Shown here in pieces: positions 43,457 to 56,600 of a DNA stretch of 64,000 bases. Each line of letters starts with the position of its first letter. The stretch's first letter is position 1. This DNA is from Lota lota (taxonomy: Eukaryota > Chordata > Actinopteri > Gadiformes > Lotidae), in NCBI GenBank assembly GCA_026745465.1, contig JACYXH010000477.1, forward strand, positions 952,501-1,016,500. The letters run 5' to 3'. Under the pieces are notes generated by a model. It saw only the letters and a program-made list of their open reading frames with translations. It did not search any database and had not been told where the DNA came from. A program made the translations under genes and the position numbers.

Positions 43457-45099
43457 TTCTGATAATGATACATTGGATTTCTACAGCGCTCTTCTATTCA
43501 ATTTCTACCCAACAGCTTTACAGGAAACAGAACAAATGCGTTTTGTTACTGCGACAGGATGCTGTTGCAGTAATCTAGTCTCAATGTTATGTGGCTGAGA
43601 GTTTGGGTCGCATAGAAGGACAGAGCGGGTTGGCGGAATACTTTCAATACTTTCAAAAGCATTTAGCCATGTTGTTTCAACCGTGGTCGCTCCCTGGTCA
43701 CACGTTCTCTCTGATGCAGGCAGAATCCCCCTCATCCCACTCTTCCCGTATTCATTGATTTTTATTTCCCCAAAACGAATACTGCAGTTTAGACACTCCC
43801 GGGTTATAAAAGCGACAGTCTCTGACTCACCACTGCAGTGGTTCCGCACACCCACAAACAAGCAAACAAACAACAACAAAGAAACACACACACACACATC
43901 GTTACCTTCATCAGGTGTCCGACAGACCTTTTGTCAGCGTTGCTTGCAGAGGTTATATATGTCTCCACTGACGTTCATCCGTGCTCATTCAGTCCCTGCT
44001 CCCAGCATTCATACACAAGTCCCCGCTGGGTCCACAGATGACACCAGGATGATAATTATCACAATTATGTATTGATTCGGAAGCTGAGTTGTTGCATTCA
44101 GAGTGTCAGCTTATCCCTGTATAATTGTGGGACTTCAGACGCAGTAATTGCAGCTAATGCACCCAGCTGGGCAATTATTTGCTGTCCTTTTATCTTTCTC
44201 TATTGACCATGGCCAGACGTCTTTGTGGGGGTCATTAGACACATCCAGTTGATGTAGGGATGAGGAAATAGAAATAAATGTTATATTAATTGGAATCGTA
44301 AACATTGCCTCCTGAACCACGTGGTAGACTTAGGCTACCTGTTCACAACCGAACAGGTATGGCAAAAGTGTGGAGATTTTATTATCGGTGTGATAAGAAA
44401 AGACTCTTTAAAGAGAGACGACAAGCGACAGAACGAGCGACACGGAGAGAGATGGAAAGGGAGGGGAAAAAGTTCATACTAAATCTGAACAATTTGTATG
44501 TACTGTGTATGTTGAAGATTGAAGGCATGCTATGTGTCCATGTGAAGGCAGTCCAAGAAAGGTGTGATCATTGCTAAGACGACGAAGATGTCAACCTGTT
44601 CCGAAATAGACAAGCATTCCCCAACAGCTAACAATTAATCTTTTAAGGTGAAAAATCAGAGGATCAATTATACAAATATTATATTGATATATTTGTAAAG
44701 TACATTTGGCCTACTTATGTAAACACAGTATAAATCCATAGGTGATTCCTTAAATTGTCAATCCTTTTTTACATACATTTCAGTGCCTTTACCATCATCT
44801 CTGTATGTTTGTAAGGAAGTGGTTAGGACTTCAAATGGCTGCATGTGTCAAATACAGTTTGAGGCAGGGGAAGTGGCAGGGGAAGTGTCTAATGCTCAAT
44901 GGCGTATTCAAACTCCCAATATCACATTGATTGCATTCTGACCCACGAACATATGTGGTACTTTATGCCGATCACTTGACGTCACACATGCACGGACACA
45001 CACATGCGCGTGCACACACACGCACCACACACATGTTCCAGGACTTTTTTTTTCATGACTCATATTTAAAAAACATTTTTCTCTCCCAGGAAAAAACAT

Positions 45100-45195
45100 C
45101 TCATTTAATCTCTCTCTCTCTGTCTCTGCCTCTGCCTCTGTCTCTGTCTCTGTCCCTGTCGCTCTCTCTCTCTCTCTTTTACACTCACACACACT

Positions 45196-45228
<33 letters not shown>

Positions 45229-45232
45229 ACTG
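45100..45232. repeat. CT tract followed by CA tract
   Basis: CTCTCTGTCTCTGCC repeats, then (CA)n. Confidence 0.9.
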
Positions 45233-45462
45233 AAAGGTGTGTAAGTGTAATGATGGCACGATGGTCACACACTGCCTTTAAACAAAATGGGTTGTTGAGG
45301 ATGTCCAATTAGACGAGAATGACTAACACTAATTGGCTTCATTTGACATTTCTGAAACATATTGTCACTGCCTTGTGTTGGCACTGCATTTGTATATTTA
45401 GACAAGCGTTAGAAACCACTTTCTATGAAATCAAAGAGTCCAAACTCACACTTATAAAAAAC

Positions 45463-45560
45463 AAAAGAAGTAGGAAAAATAGATTTTCTTTCAAATTATT
45501 ATAATTTTTATTTTTTGGACCGCACACTCAGCGACCCATTCAGAACAAGTCTGCGTTGAG
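45463..45560. repeat. Partial second copy of the hAT-like element
   Basis: Shares AAAGAAGTAGGAAAAA, ATAGATTTTCTTT, GGACC.CACACTC and GCGACCCATTCAGAACAAGT with 43348-43430. Confidence 0.75.
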
Positions 45561-45597
45561 TCCGCGTAAACAAAGAGTTTACCCTTTGCAAAGTACA

Positions 45598-45598
45598 T

Positions 45599-45643
<45 letters not shown>

Positions 45644-45692
45644 TGTGCGTGTGCGTCCGTGTGTGTGTCTGTGTTGTGTGTTGTGTGTGTTG
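45598..45692. repeat. (GT)n microsatellite
   Basis: Pure GT for about 34 bp, then interrupted. Confidence 0.93.
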
Positions 45693-45919
45693 GAGTCTGT
45701 TGAAAGGAAAGGACTTAATGTTGATTTGTCTCTCATTTCCTCTCTTTCTTGTGCTGTTCTACCCAGCAAATGTCAGCTTTGATAAGTCTATCCTACGCGC
45801 AGTGGTACACTGATCAACAATCATTATCTTCATCCACCACAGATGAAGTCAGGGCACTGGAGACCCCACTACTGTTCTCCAAACGTATGGTGGGGAGATA
45901 GTCCATTCATTACAGTTAT

Positions 45920-46100
45920 ATATTTTAAAGGGGAACCGTCACACTCGACATTTTCTAATATGCAAATGTACTGCTTTATGCGTGTGAAAAACCGATCTGG
46001 AAAAATTCTGTCAATTGTCCAACAACTCTATAAAACACGTATGAAGCAATACTCTCTTATATTAGAAATGTTGAGCGTGACAGTTCCCCTTTTAAGATAT
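45920..46100. mobile_element. Short MITE with ~38-bp inverted termini
   Basis: Left AAAGGGGAACCGTCACACTC and right GAGCGTGACAGTTCCCCTTT are inverted copies, extended by ATTTTCTAATAT / ATATTAGAAAT. 181 bp, non-coding. Confidence 0.85.
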
Positions 46101-46321
46101 AAATCAGTAATTAATGGCTCCATACAATGGGGCCCCTTTAACACATTTGGTTTTTAACTAAGCTTCACAAACATCAAATATTTGTTATTGTTATTATTCA
46201 ACCTTTATTAAACCACAGAAAAACACATTTTCGAACTACTATCTACCCTCTTCCAACTACAAAATGCCATGTACAAAATAGCACTATACAGAGTTATAAT
46301 AAACAGATAACCATTGAACCT

Positions 46322-46420
46322 GTTAAAGGACAATACCGGTCTTAGTCATCAAACCACCATAACCATCTCTCCTGGATTTACTAAAACATCTGTTATCAAT
46401 ATAATTTGTTAAAATTACTT
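46322..46420 (+). repeat. Dispersed repeat family C, copy 1
   Basis: TTAAAGGACAATACCGGT, then CATCTCTCCTGG and AAACATCTGTTA.CAATAT, shared with the reverse strand of 48690-48778. Confidence 0.7.
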
Positions 46421-46429
46421 CCTTGTACT

Positions 46430-48690
46430 GATTCTGCCGAAGCGCATATAGCGCATTGAGCATCGGAGCCTGCCCCAAATGTAATCAATGGTAATATAGC
46501 ACTTTCAGCTTTTGGAATCAATGTGCGTCGGTTAATACAGAGTTCGTGAACAACATCACAGAGAATCACTTTACAAAATGTCTTATCACCAAGACCAAAG
46601 GGCTATATTGCAAATGGTTAATTTTGTTGTAGTCACGCAGTACTGAAAATCTATACTCAAGTAAAAGTACAATTAATCCCATCAAAATACTCAAGTTAAG
46701 ATGAAAATGTATATTTGAGAAATCTACTCAAGTAAAAGTAAAAATGTACTTATTATTAAATAAAAGTGACTTTCTTTTGTAATATTTTTAAGGGTGTGTG
46801 CCAGTGCAAAATAATGCAAACAGCACTTTTTGATACATTCTTTTTTAAATAAAGTAGAGATATTGAGATATAAACAATTTCCCACTCATCTCCATCTCTT
46901 CCTCTCCCCTCTCTTCCTCCCCTATCCTTCTCTTTTTCCATTACACTATTGGTCCCAGATCGGGGATCCCAGATTGACATCCCAACATCTTTATCTTTCT
47001 CCAGATTTTATTCTTCACTATGATCAAAAAAAATAAAATATAATAAAATAAATAAGATAACAATTCAACATATAATACAAAGTTCCCATCTCTTCCATCT
47101 TTACATGGTGGCATCTAGAGGTGTTCCTTGCACACTCTCCCCCCACAACACTTAATCCCTGCACAGTCTAGTTGTAACTAGGGATGCAAGAAATACCCCA
47201 CAATTATTATTGGATGCACGGTCCAAATCTTTTTGCCTGTTTGCGATAGTTTCCACTAATTTTGATATTTCGAAAATCTTTTTTAATCTGTGTTTTATAC
47301 AGCCCATGTGCTTAACACCCACACCAGAGCTCAGCTGGTCACACAGTTAGGTTTGATGTCCATTTCTCTTGTTTTGTTATTTAGTATTATCTTTAAATGC
47401 ACAATAAGCCTTAATATGGAGGGGATGGGACGTGACCAAATTAAAGGGGAAATGCACCAAACATTAACTGGGACTTGATACTGCATTCCAAATTAATAAT
47501 CTAGATGAGGTTGTAGGTGAATACCTTTTGCATGTCTTGCGAATGTCCAACGAAAGACGTAGCTTACTGAGATAATACAGACTGCGTCCATCGACAGACA
47601 AAATAATGCATGTCAAATGCCTTTGACTTTTTAAATAGGCCACTATCCTCGTTGATATTGTAAAAAAGTTACTTGGAGTGGTTAATTAATTTACAGGTTA
47701 ATTAATGAACAACTACACCACGAAAGCCCGTTAATTAATCATTACGTTATTAGTTACACAGTTAACTAAAGCTAACAAACGTTACCCTACGTTACATATG
47801 CAAAAGAAGGCCAAACCAACACATTCACCCCTGGCAATACTGTTATACCATCCCATTATCAGGCTTTACAAGGAAAAATGCAAAACATCAACGTTTATAC
47901 ATTGATTACAATGCTTTAGTTGCTAATGTGACCACAACAGTTTATGGTAATAAAACAGTGGCTGCACACGCAGCAAACTATGTTTGGAAACGGGAAACCG
48001 TCCTATAGAGGAGTGCTTCTAGCCTGGATACCATCACGTGACCTCACATTCTGTTTCACTACACGGATTAGTCTGGACCTCTAGCAGCCCACAACAATTG
48101 CCAGAATTACTATGTAATCAGGGCCAATCGGGGACTGTGTCGTAGTTGATTAAGTCAAATACAGGCCACTACTGGAAAAACAGTAATAGCGTCTTCCGAA
48201 GCAACGAGCGATAACGTTAACATAAGTGGAGTAAACACAGCCATAAACGGGCGAAGCTAGATCTGGTGGGACACCCTAGGCATCCTAACATCAGCTGGCG
48301 GGAAATGTTGGTGTGCTGTTGGTATTCTGTAGCTGACATCTGTATGTCATGCTTTAAATCGTACAGCAGGGAGCACCATAAAAGAGTGGAACCATGCAGC
48401 CAAACTAAATAGTATTACCATTTCATGCAATAAATGGTTAAATCTATGACATGAGTGATTCCTGACAGAAGTGCAGTTATTGCAGAAATAGACTCAATAA
48501 CCACTAGTAAACAAGAGCAAAAGCACTAGTAGAGTTTCTCGGCGGAAAATATGTTTTCGCCATTCTTCTGTATCCTGAAGTAAAATGACCCATTCCTTAA
48601 AAAAACGATATATATTTTTGTGCGTTACTTGGAACGCATTTCTACCCACCGCTGCAGGCCTGTTCACGCGAACGGCTCTTTTGCCAAATG
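46430..48690. other. No gene recognised; fragments of common teleost repeats
   Basis: ACTCAAGTAAAAGTA motifs at 46660-46745 and GGGATGCAAGAAATA near 47185 look like old DNA-transposon fragments. Confidence 0.45.
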
Positions 48691-48778
48691 ATATTGGTAA
48701 CAGATGTTTAAGTGAAGCCAGGAGAGACAGTAAGGATGGTTCGATCACCCACACCGGTATTGTCCTTTAAGTGAGAAC
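48690..48778 (-). repeat. Dispersed repeat family C, copy 2
   Basis: Inverted relative to the copy at 46322; same block order when reverse-complemented. Confidence 0.7.
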
Positions 48779-49192
48779 CTAATAGGTAATGGCTGAACCC
48801 CCACCCCCGCCCAGGTTTAAACAAGAGATGTGTTGTCAACAGAGATGGGCATTAATACATTGACTATTGTATTACATCTATTATAAATATGTATTAGAAT
48901 AACTTATTATGTGTAATATGTCATTTGTATTTGAACCGAGTGAAAAAAACTAGATGTAAATTGTATCCAGATACATTTAGCCATAGGCCTATACATTTTT
49001 ATTTAAACTACTTTAACTACTTTATTAGTGTTTGACAATAATATAAGGATATCATATATTTGTATTATGCGTATATTTGTTGTTGTAAGCGGCAACCCTA
49101 TTTTGATATTTGACTGTTCAAGTGGGTATGTGTCACATGACTTCATGCATGTCATGACTTGCATGTGCCGGAGGCTTTTGATTTTATTCGGT

Positions 49193-49325
49193 AGAATTTG
49201 GTAGAAACAGGCAACAAGTTGTAACTCCGCCCCTTTCAGTTTCTGGTTTCCGCCCCAGGCTCTGCTCCATCTCCCCCCCAAGTGTTCTGTTATAACATTG
49301 TAGGACTGTTGGATCCAAGATTACC
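49193..49325 (+). repeat. Dispersed repeat family A, copy 2
   Basis: AACAAGTTGTAACTCCGCCC, TTTCCGCCCCAGGCTCTG and GGACTGTTGGATCC blocks as in copy 1. Confidence 0.75.
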
Positions 49326-50170
49326 TGCTAGCTAACTCTGCAGTTATTCCAGTTTTTTTATATATATTGCATTTTATACTTTTTTTTTACATTTATGACA
49401 TTTGCTCACACAAGGAATTTGTAATTTATTTTTAGTTAGAATATATTTGTATTTGCTATCCGGATACATGTAAATGTTTACCATTTCTGGTTGTTGATGT
49501 TGAAGCCCCTTGTTTCTCCCTTTCTAGGCTGACACATGCTCTGTGGCTTCTGATTAGATTTACCTTCCCATAATGGGCCCCTGTCAGACAGTCGCCTGCA
49601 GGGGCCATGCAGGAGCCCCATGATCAAGTCAAATGACACCCACACCCCAACGCACACCCCTTCAACCCTATCGCAAGTCCACTTCTGACCATTAAAAAAA
49701 CATATCTGTTCCACAAACACTCTCACACCATGGTGAACTGATACGTTGTACTATTTAAATGTGGTCAGTGTTCATTCATAAGTATATTTAGATGTATTTT
49801 GGTAGGTTGTCCTTATTTTTGGGTTACTCTCACTAAAGATCCACTCAGAGAGATATAGACATCACAGTGTGTGGCAATGTTATAATATAATAATATGATA
49901 AATCATATATATTATAATATGTTTATATGAGCATAATCACCAATATCTTTGTCAAATAATTGTATTTTCTTACTGAAACAGCAAACCTCATGCAACAAAG
50001 GATAAAAACCACAAACATTGTGGTTATGACGTTGATATCAAACCTAATCTTGGAGTGGGACTCGGTTTAGCACTGACAGCTTCAACAGGGAACAACTTCC
50101 TTCTGGATAATTGAGCTTGATTATATGCTAGATCAGAAAACATGAAAAAGAAAAACAGTGTCATTTGTAT

Positions 50171-50322
50171 CTGTCCTTGTTGCTGCCTGACATCCTGGAG
50201 TTAAATATCTGTCCTTGATACTGCCTGACATCCTGGAGTTTAATATCTGTCTTTGATACTGCCTGACATTGTCCTGGAGTTTAATATCTGTCCTTGATGC
50301 TGCCTGACATCCTGGAGTTTTA
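50171..50322. repeat. ~40-bp minisatellite, four copies
   Basis: CTGTCCTTGATACTGCCTGA-CATCCTGGAGTTTAATAT repeated four times with small changes. Confidence 0.9.
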
Positions 50323-50431
50323 CATTTTTACCAGCGGGAGATGTGAGGATTTCAACATTATTTTCAGGGTGCATCCACAACTATCAGAAGAAGGCAGTGG
50401 TCTAGAGCCATCACCATGGCCTTTGTTTGTG

Positions 50432-50434
<3 letters not shown>

Positions 50435-50473
<39 letters not shown>

Positions 50474-50515
50474 GAGAGAGGGGAGAAAGAGTGAGAGACA
50501 GAAAGAGAGAGAGCA
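50435..50515. repeat. (GA)n tract
   Basis: GA repeat with a few ACAGA interruptions. Confidence 0.92.
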
Positions 50516-50807
50516 GGGTGGCAGGGATTGTTCTCGGGGGTGTCGCAAATGTTTGTCCGATACAGGTAGAAAAAAAAAAGAGCAACAAATTACTTATCGG
50601 AGCAGATGAGACCAAACTGCACTCATGTCATAGGAAGCGTGACCATAGACGCCTGCGCGCCATAAGTTGGATCGATGGCGCCAGCGGACCAGTTGCACCA
50701 TGTGTTGTGACGCAGACATGGCTGTGGAGATGTAGTAGTTCCGCTTACCCTTTCAAATCCACCCCCTCCAGCCCAGACCCCCTGCAGGGAACAACAAATG
50801 CAGCTGG

Positions 50808-50811
<4 letters not shown>

Positions 50812-50855
<44 letters not shown>

Positions 50856-50895
50856 GGTGTTTGTATGTATTAGTGAGTGTGTATGTGTGTGTGTT
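50812..50895. repeat. (GT)n tract
   Basis: GT repeat ending in GGGTGGGTGGGTG. Confidence 0.92.
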
Positions 50896-51163
50896 TGATT
50901 ATAGTGTACAGATAAGCCATTACTGGTGCTTTAGCAGGAGAGGGTCCTAATGGAAGACAGAGCATGCAGGGGCAGGCTGGTGTGCAAACACAGCGCAGCT
51001 CTCATGGCTCTATCAATACTATCATCAGGCAGTTTGACCACTTCATTCACAAAACCAATACCTCAGTGGGATGAGGCTGTCTGGGCTCCGGATGGCCCCA
51101 ACAACAACCTTAATGAAAGGACAAAGGTGCCATTATAACGATGGGCAATTTACTGCAGCAGAA

Positions 51164-51164
51164 T

Positions 51165-51196
<32 letters not shown>

Positions 51197-51318
51197 GAGA
51201 GAAAGAAAGAAGGAAGGAAGGAAGGAAGGAAGGAAGGAAGGAAGGAAGGAAGGAAGGAAGGAAGGAAGGAAGGAAGGAAGGAAGGAAGGAAGGAAGGAAG
51301 GAAGGAAGGAAGGAAGGA

Positions 51319-51374
<56 letters not shown>

Positions 51375-51376
51375 AA
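51164..51376. repeat. Compound (GA)n-(GAAG)n-(GAAA)n repeat
   Basis: GA to 51202, GAAG units to about 51318, GAAA units to 51375. Uninterrupted polypurine strand of over 200 nt. Confidence 0.96.
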
Positions 51377-52028
51377 ATGTATAAATACATGAACAAAATA
51401 ACAAAAGAAAGAAAGATAAATTAAGAACTAAAGAGCGAAAAGGACAATGCAAATCAAACGAGTAGAGACAGGATAAATGGCCCCAAAGAGAAAGAAAGAG
51501 CCAGGTCACATTCACTGACAAATAACATATATTTGACTGGTGCATGTTAAGGTCAGGAAGGAGGCTGTTCTGCCTCCGGGCTCGGCTCACTATTGCATCA
51601 GCAGGTCATGTGACTGATGACCTCACTAATGTGCTCTGTAAATGTTTCCCGCTTCCCATAATCTGTTACCCAAAGGCAAAAAACATGACGGTATCTAATT
51701 AAAATGACTCAAATACAGTGTGAAGTGTATATCCATCGTGCAACAATTCATTAATTCATTAAAATGCATTTATCTTTGCTTTAAGATAAGATAATTTTAT
51801 TGATCCTTTTTTTTAGGAACAGAAATAATAATAATAGACCACAAACATGTAGAGAATATGTATATACATTACAAGTAAACAAAAATAATGTAAACATTAC
51901 ACAGTTAAAGGAGACAAATATTGTATTCTGTGGTAGGGTTCTGTATTCTGTTGGTTTAGTATTTATTCATAAAAACTTGTTCCAGTGAACTGGTTTATGC
52001 TGGAGACGTGAAACTTGGTAGGTATATA

Positions 52029-53609
52029 AACTGCTCAAAAAAATTAAGGGAACACTAAAATAACACATCCTAGATCTGAATGAATGAAATAATCTTATTA
52101 AAAACTTTTTTCTTTACATAGTTGAATGTGCTGACAACAAAATCACACAAAGATTATCAATGGAAATCAAATTTATCAACCCATGGAGGTATGGATTTGG
52201 AGTCACACTCAAACTTAAAGTGGAAAACCACACTACAGGCTGATCCAACTTTGATGTAATGTCCTTAAAACAAGTCAAAATGAGGCTCAGTAGTGTGTGT
52301 GGCCTCCACGTGCCTGTATGACCTCCCTACAACGCCTGGGCATGCTCCTGATGAGGTGGCGGATGGTCTCCTGAGGGATCTCCTCCCAGACCTGGACTAA
52401 AGCATCCGCCAACTCCTGGACAGTCTGTGGTGCAACGTGGCGTTGGTGGATGGAGCGAGACATGATGTCCCAGATGTGCTCAATTGGATTCAGGTCTGGG
52501 GAACAGGCGGGCCAGTCCATAGCATCAATGCCTTCCTCTTGCAGGAACTGCTGACACACTCCAGCCACATGAGGTCAAGCATTGTCTTGCATTAGGAGGA
52601 ACCCAGGGCCAACCGCACCAGCATATGGTCTCACAAGGGGTCTGAGGATCTCATCTCGGTACCTAATGGTAGTCAGGCTACCTCTGGCGAGCACATGGAG
52701 GGCTGTGCGGCCCCCCAAAGAAATGCCACCCCACACCATGACTGACCCACCGCCAAACCGGTCATGCTGGAGGATGTTGCAGGCAGCAGAACGTTCTCCA
52801 CGGCGTCTCCAGACTCTGTCACGTCTGTTACATGTGCTCAGTGTGAACCTGCTTTCATCTGTGAAGAGCACAGGGCGCCAGTGGCGAATTTGCCAATCTT
52901 GGTGTTCTCTGGCAAATGCCAAACGTCCTGCACGGTGTTGGGCTGTAAGCACAACCCCCACCTGTGGACGTCGGGCCCTCATACCACCCTCATGGAGTCT
53001 GTTTCTGACCGTTTGAGCAGACACATGCACATTTGTGGCCTGCTGGAGGTCATTTTGCAGAGCTCTGGCAGTGCTCCTCCTGCTCCTCCTTGCACAAAGG
53101 CGGAGGTAGCGGTCCTGCTGCTGGGTTGTTGCCCTCCTACGGCCTCCTCCACGTCTCCTGATGTACTGGCCTGTCTCCTGGTAGCGCCTCCATGCTCTGG
53201 ACACTACGCTGACAGACACAGCAAACCTTCTTGCCACAGCTCGCATTGATGTGCCATCCTGGATGAGCTGCACTACCTGAGCCACTTGTGTGGGTTGTAG
53301 ACTCCGTCTCATGCTACCACTAGAGTGAAAGCACCGCCAACATTCAAAAGTGACCAAAACATCAGCCAGGAAGCATAGGAACTGAGAAGTGGTCTGCGGT
53401 CACCACCTGCAGAACCACTCCTTTATTGGGGGTGTCTTGCTAATTGCCTAAAATTTCCACCTGTTGTCTATTCCATTTGCACAACAGCATGTGAAATTGA
53501 TTGTCAATCAGTCTTGCTTCCTAAGTGGACAGTTTGATTTCACAGAAGTGTGATTGACTTGGAGTTACATTGTGTTGTTTAAGTGTTCCCTTTATTTCTT
53601 TGAGCAGTG
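52029..53609 (-). mobile_element. Tc1-like DNA transposon, nearly intact
   Basis: About 1.58 kb with inverted termini (ACTGCTCAAA...GGGAACACT at the left, AGTGTTCCC...TTTGAGCAGT at the right) and TA at both insertion borders. It encodes one transposase-length frame with a single stop. A family widespread in fishes. Confidence 0.93.
52287..53357 (-). pseudogene. Tc1/mariner transposase with one nonsense codon
   Basis: DD34E cut-and-paste transposase. Helix-turn-helix N terminus ([19 protein letters not shown]), GRRR-like basic stretch, first Asp in LFTDESRF, second in LMQDNA, Glu in SPDLNPIEHIWD. About 356 codons in one frame, interrupted only by TGA at 52575-52577 right after QDNA, where the family has Arg: a CGA-to-TGA change, typical of CpG decay. 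The start Met is uncertain; an internal Met before RRSLQPTQ is also possible. Confidence 0.92.
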
Positions 53610-53614
53610 TATAT

Positions 53615-56600
53615 ATATGTTGGTAACTGCTACATGAAATTGTGTCCCTTTTAATACTTCAGAACTCCCACTACCAGTGTACTATAATTACCAAACCTGG
53701 TACACATTAATGAGATTATAATTTTTTTTTGGACCATCGATGAAATTTAAGTGGGTAAGGCCTTTCACCTATGGTTATAGCTCAGCAACAAATTACCCTA
53801 TCATTATTAAACTTGTTACAGGTGTCCAGGACCACCTCAGGAACACTTTGTGTGAGCCATATTTAAATCAACCATGAACTGGTTTCTGATCCATTCATTT
53901 GTGGTACCCTATATCTCATCAGTCTCTAACCTCTATCTCATCACATCAAAAGATTGTGAACTTGGCCCAAAGGTGGTTACAGACTATCATTCAATATTGA
54001 TTTAACCCAAAGTTGGTCTGAAAGGGTTTCATTGTGTTAGCATTTGTTTGATTCAACATAACTTGATTAGCAGTACAACATTGTGAGCTTGCGTTTCACT
54101 TTCTTTCACTTCATATGTTGCATACCAGTGTTCTTCGGGAGAATATCTTCATAACAAAACCGGTAACAAGGGCTCTCCGCCCCTTGAACCTTTTGGTTTT
54201 CGGCCCAGGCTCTGTGCCGTCTCCCCCCAGAAGTTCTGCTATAACAAAGTCAGACTGCTGGATACCAGGTTAGGAAGAACAGTAACTTGATGGCAAGCTA
54301 CCTGAACCGTGGACCCTGTCTCCCAACACCAGGAACAGTTGAGCTGAAGAGTAGCTAACATTGGATTCAATGCCCAAACACAATATGGTGCTTATGTGGG
54401 TGAAACCCACAGAGAGGAGGATGACAAGGTAATTGCTGAGTTAGAAGCAGGTGGACAGATGTACAGGTGGACCATGGGTGGACAGGTTGACATATGTGGT
54501 GTGTGAATGACCACCTGAAGAATGCAAAAGTGGAGGTGGCATTCATGAGCCGGCGAGTGGTAAAGTACTGGTTATGTGGCTGCAGCAGGTGGCCCTATTG
54601 TCTCAATGCTAACAAACGTTAAACCAATGAGGGAATCATCCTAGTTGCTGGTCAGCTTCATGGATATTTGGTCTGCCTTTATCTGTCAGGTGAAAACAGA
54701 AAGCAATGCTACATTACACCAGCGGTAGCGCCTAAAACACTGTATGAAATAAACATTATTAAGAAACTCAAGGTGAAAACAAGGAAATACAAGAAAAACA
54801 GAAATAGAAATGGCTAGTTATGAGAAAGCTATCTTACTTTAAATGTTACACAATCACATTTGATTTTTTGTGTGTGCAAACTGTTCTGGTAAATGTCACT
54901 CTGACAGAGACAAGACTGGCTCTATAGGACGAGGCCCCCAGGGGCCCTGGGCCTGCCACTCCCGTTAAGCGTGAGTTCTTGTCGCTGGTTGACGTCAAAC
55001 AGAACACTGACTCGCTGGCTCGCTGGCTCGCTGCCCGTTGGCCATCGCCTCAAATTAAACGACATGCTGTGCACTATATTATTATTATTATTATATATAA
55101 AATATAAAAAATATAAATAAAAGATATTATTATTTTGTATTATATTTTATTATATTGTGTTGTACTATATTATATATTATTTATAGCATGAACTCTAACA
55201 GGGCTAATTGGATTGCTATGCTGTATTTTTCTATTCTATTATACTATATTATATTGCACTATATTGTTTTTAAATATATTCATTGATATTATCTATTATG
55301 TATTGTTATGAATATACATATTCAATCATTGATGTAATATGTACATACATGTATTTTTACAAAGACTTATAGAAAGGAAAGGATTTATTTTTTAAACACC
55401 ATGCATAGACACAGCTTCCCACCTCAAGAGCTCTCTCAGTCACATCAACGTCAAACCTGTGTCCCTCTCCGTGTGTTGTATCACAGGGGAGACACTAACA
55501 CTCCCTGACAAGGTGGGTAAATGATAGCTCTCTTCCTTCTGCTTCACTACTGCATCGGCCCACTGCCATTTGTCTGCACCAACTGCCACTTTATGACGCC
55601 CATGTTCACAAAAAGGCCTTTCAGTCTAATGGCAACGACTTGTTTTGTTGCACTAAATGCTCCTTCTTCTCTGCTGCCTTTTGTTTTTGCCTATTCAATG
55701 TCCATGAATTTCCATAGATTAATTTAAATTGATCAAACACCCAAAAAAAATTGAAAACCATAAACAGATAAAACTAAACTTATTTCTATATGTATCAAAT
55801 ATATACAAGTATATATATATACATATATTGTTTACATTGCAGTATAGTTTGCAGTTAATATAGTTTATAGTAAAACGTATTTACTGTAATGCAGGGTCTG
55901 GTACAAACCGTGAATATAATCATACTAGTGTTATGGTTATTTTTCAATGGTAAATCCTGGCCAGTATATCCTTTGTGTTAGAGTGGTAAGGAACCAGCGG
56001 TTTGGTTACATTGTAGTATATTTTATTCCTCTGACCAGGGAGGAGTTTAAGTGAAGCAATGGGAGGATAAAATGCTTTAATATAATGAATCATTTACAAC
56101 CTCACACTGTCAGTGTGCACTGACAATGTGGAGGGCAGTGGTTAAAAAGAAAACAGGGAAATATTTTATGTATTCCCCCAAGGTCTTTGGTGAGGAGGGT
56201 GAATGGAAGCGGAATGTATGTCTCCTATTAATGAGATAATTTCACTAGTGTTTAGTTTGAATCTGATTTACAAGTTCATAGGTTTATCCTGCGCTCTGTC
56301 AATTGAGTGTTTCTACAGTTGTGGTTTAAGTTGCATGGTGTGATGAAGCCCTCTTGTGGTCTTCCTTATCCAATGCTGAGCAGGGCCATACAGAAACAGT
56401 GGTTTGATACAAAACATGGTGCTTGCTTGATGGCTTATGAAGCCAGCACAAAATATATATGTGTATTTGAGTTATGAGACGATGTTTATTATTGTTTATT
56501 AGTTAGTTGTTTGTTTATTATTAAACAAGCACTGAGGGTTTTCAATGCACACGGTCTCTTGTTTAAACACTGGATGGAATATAAGATACTATAGGTTTAA

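Noticed and set aside
51133-51590. Lys/Glu/Arg- and Ser/Phe/Leu-rich frames
   Set aside because: Produced by the GAAG/GAAA repeat.
52582-53249. Plus-strand frames of 144 and 161 codons
   Set aside because: Antisense shadows of the Tc1 transposase.
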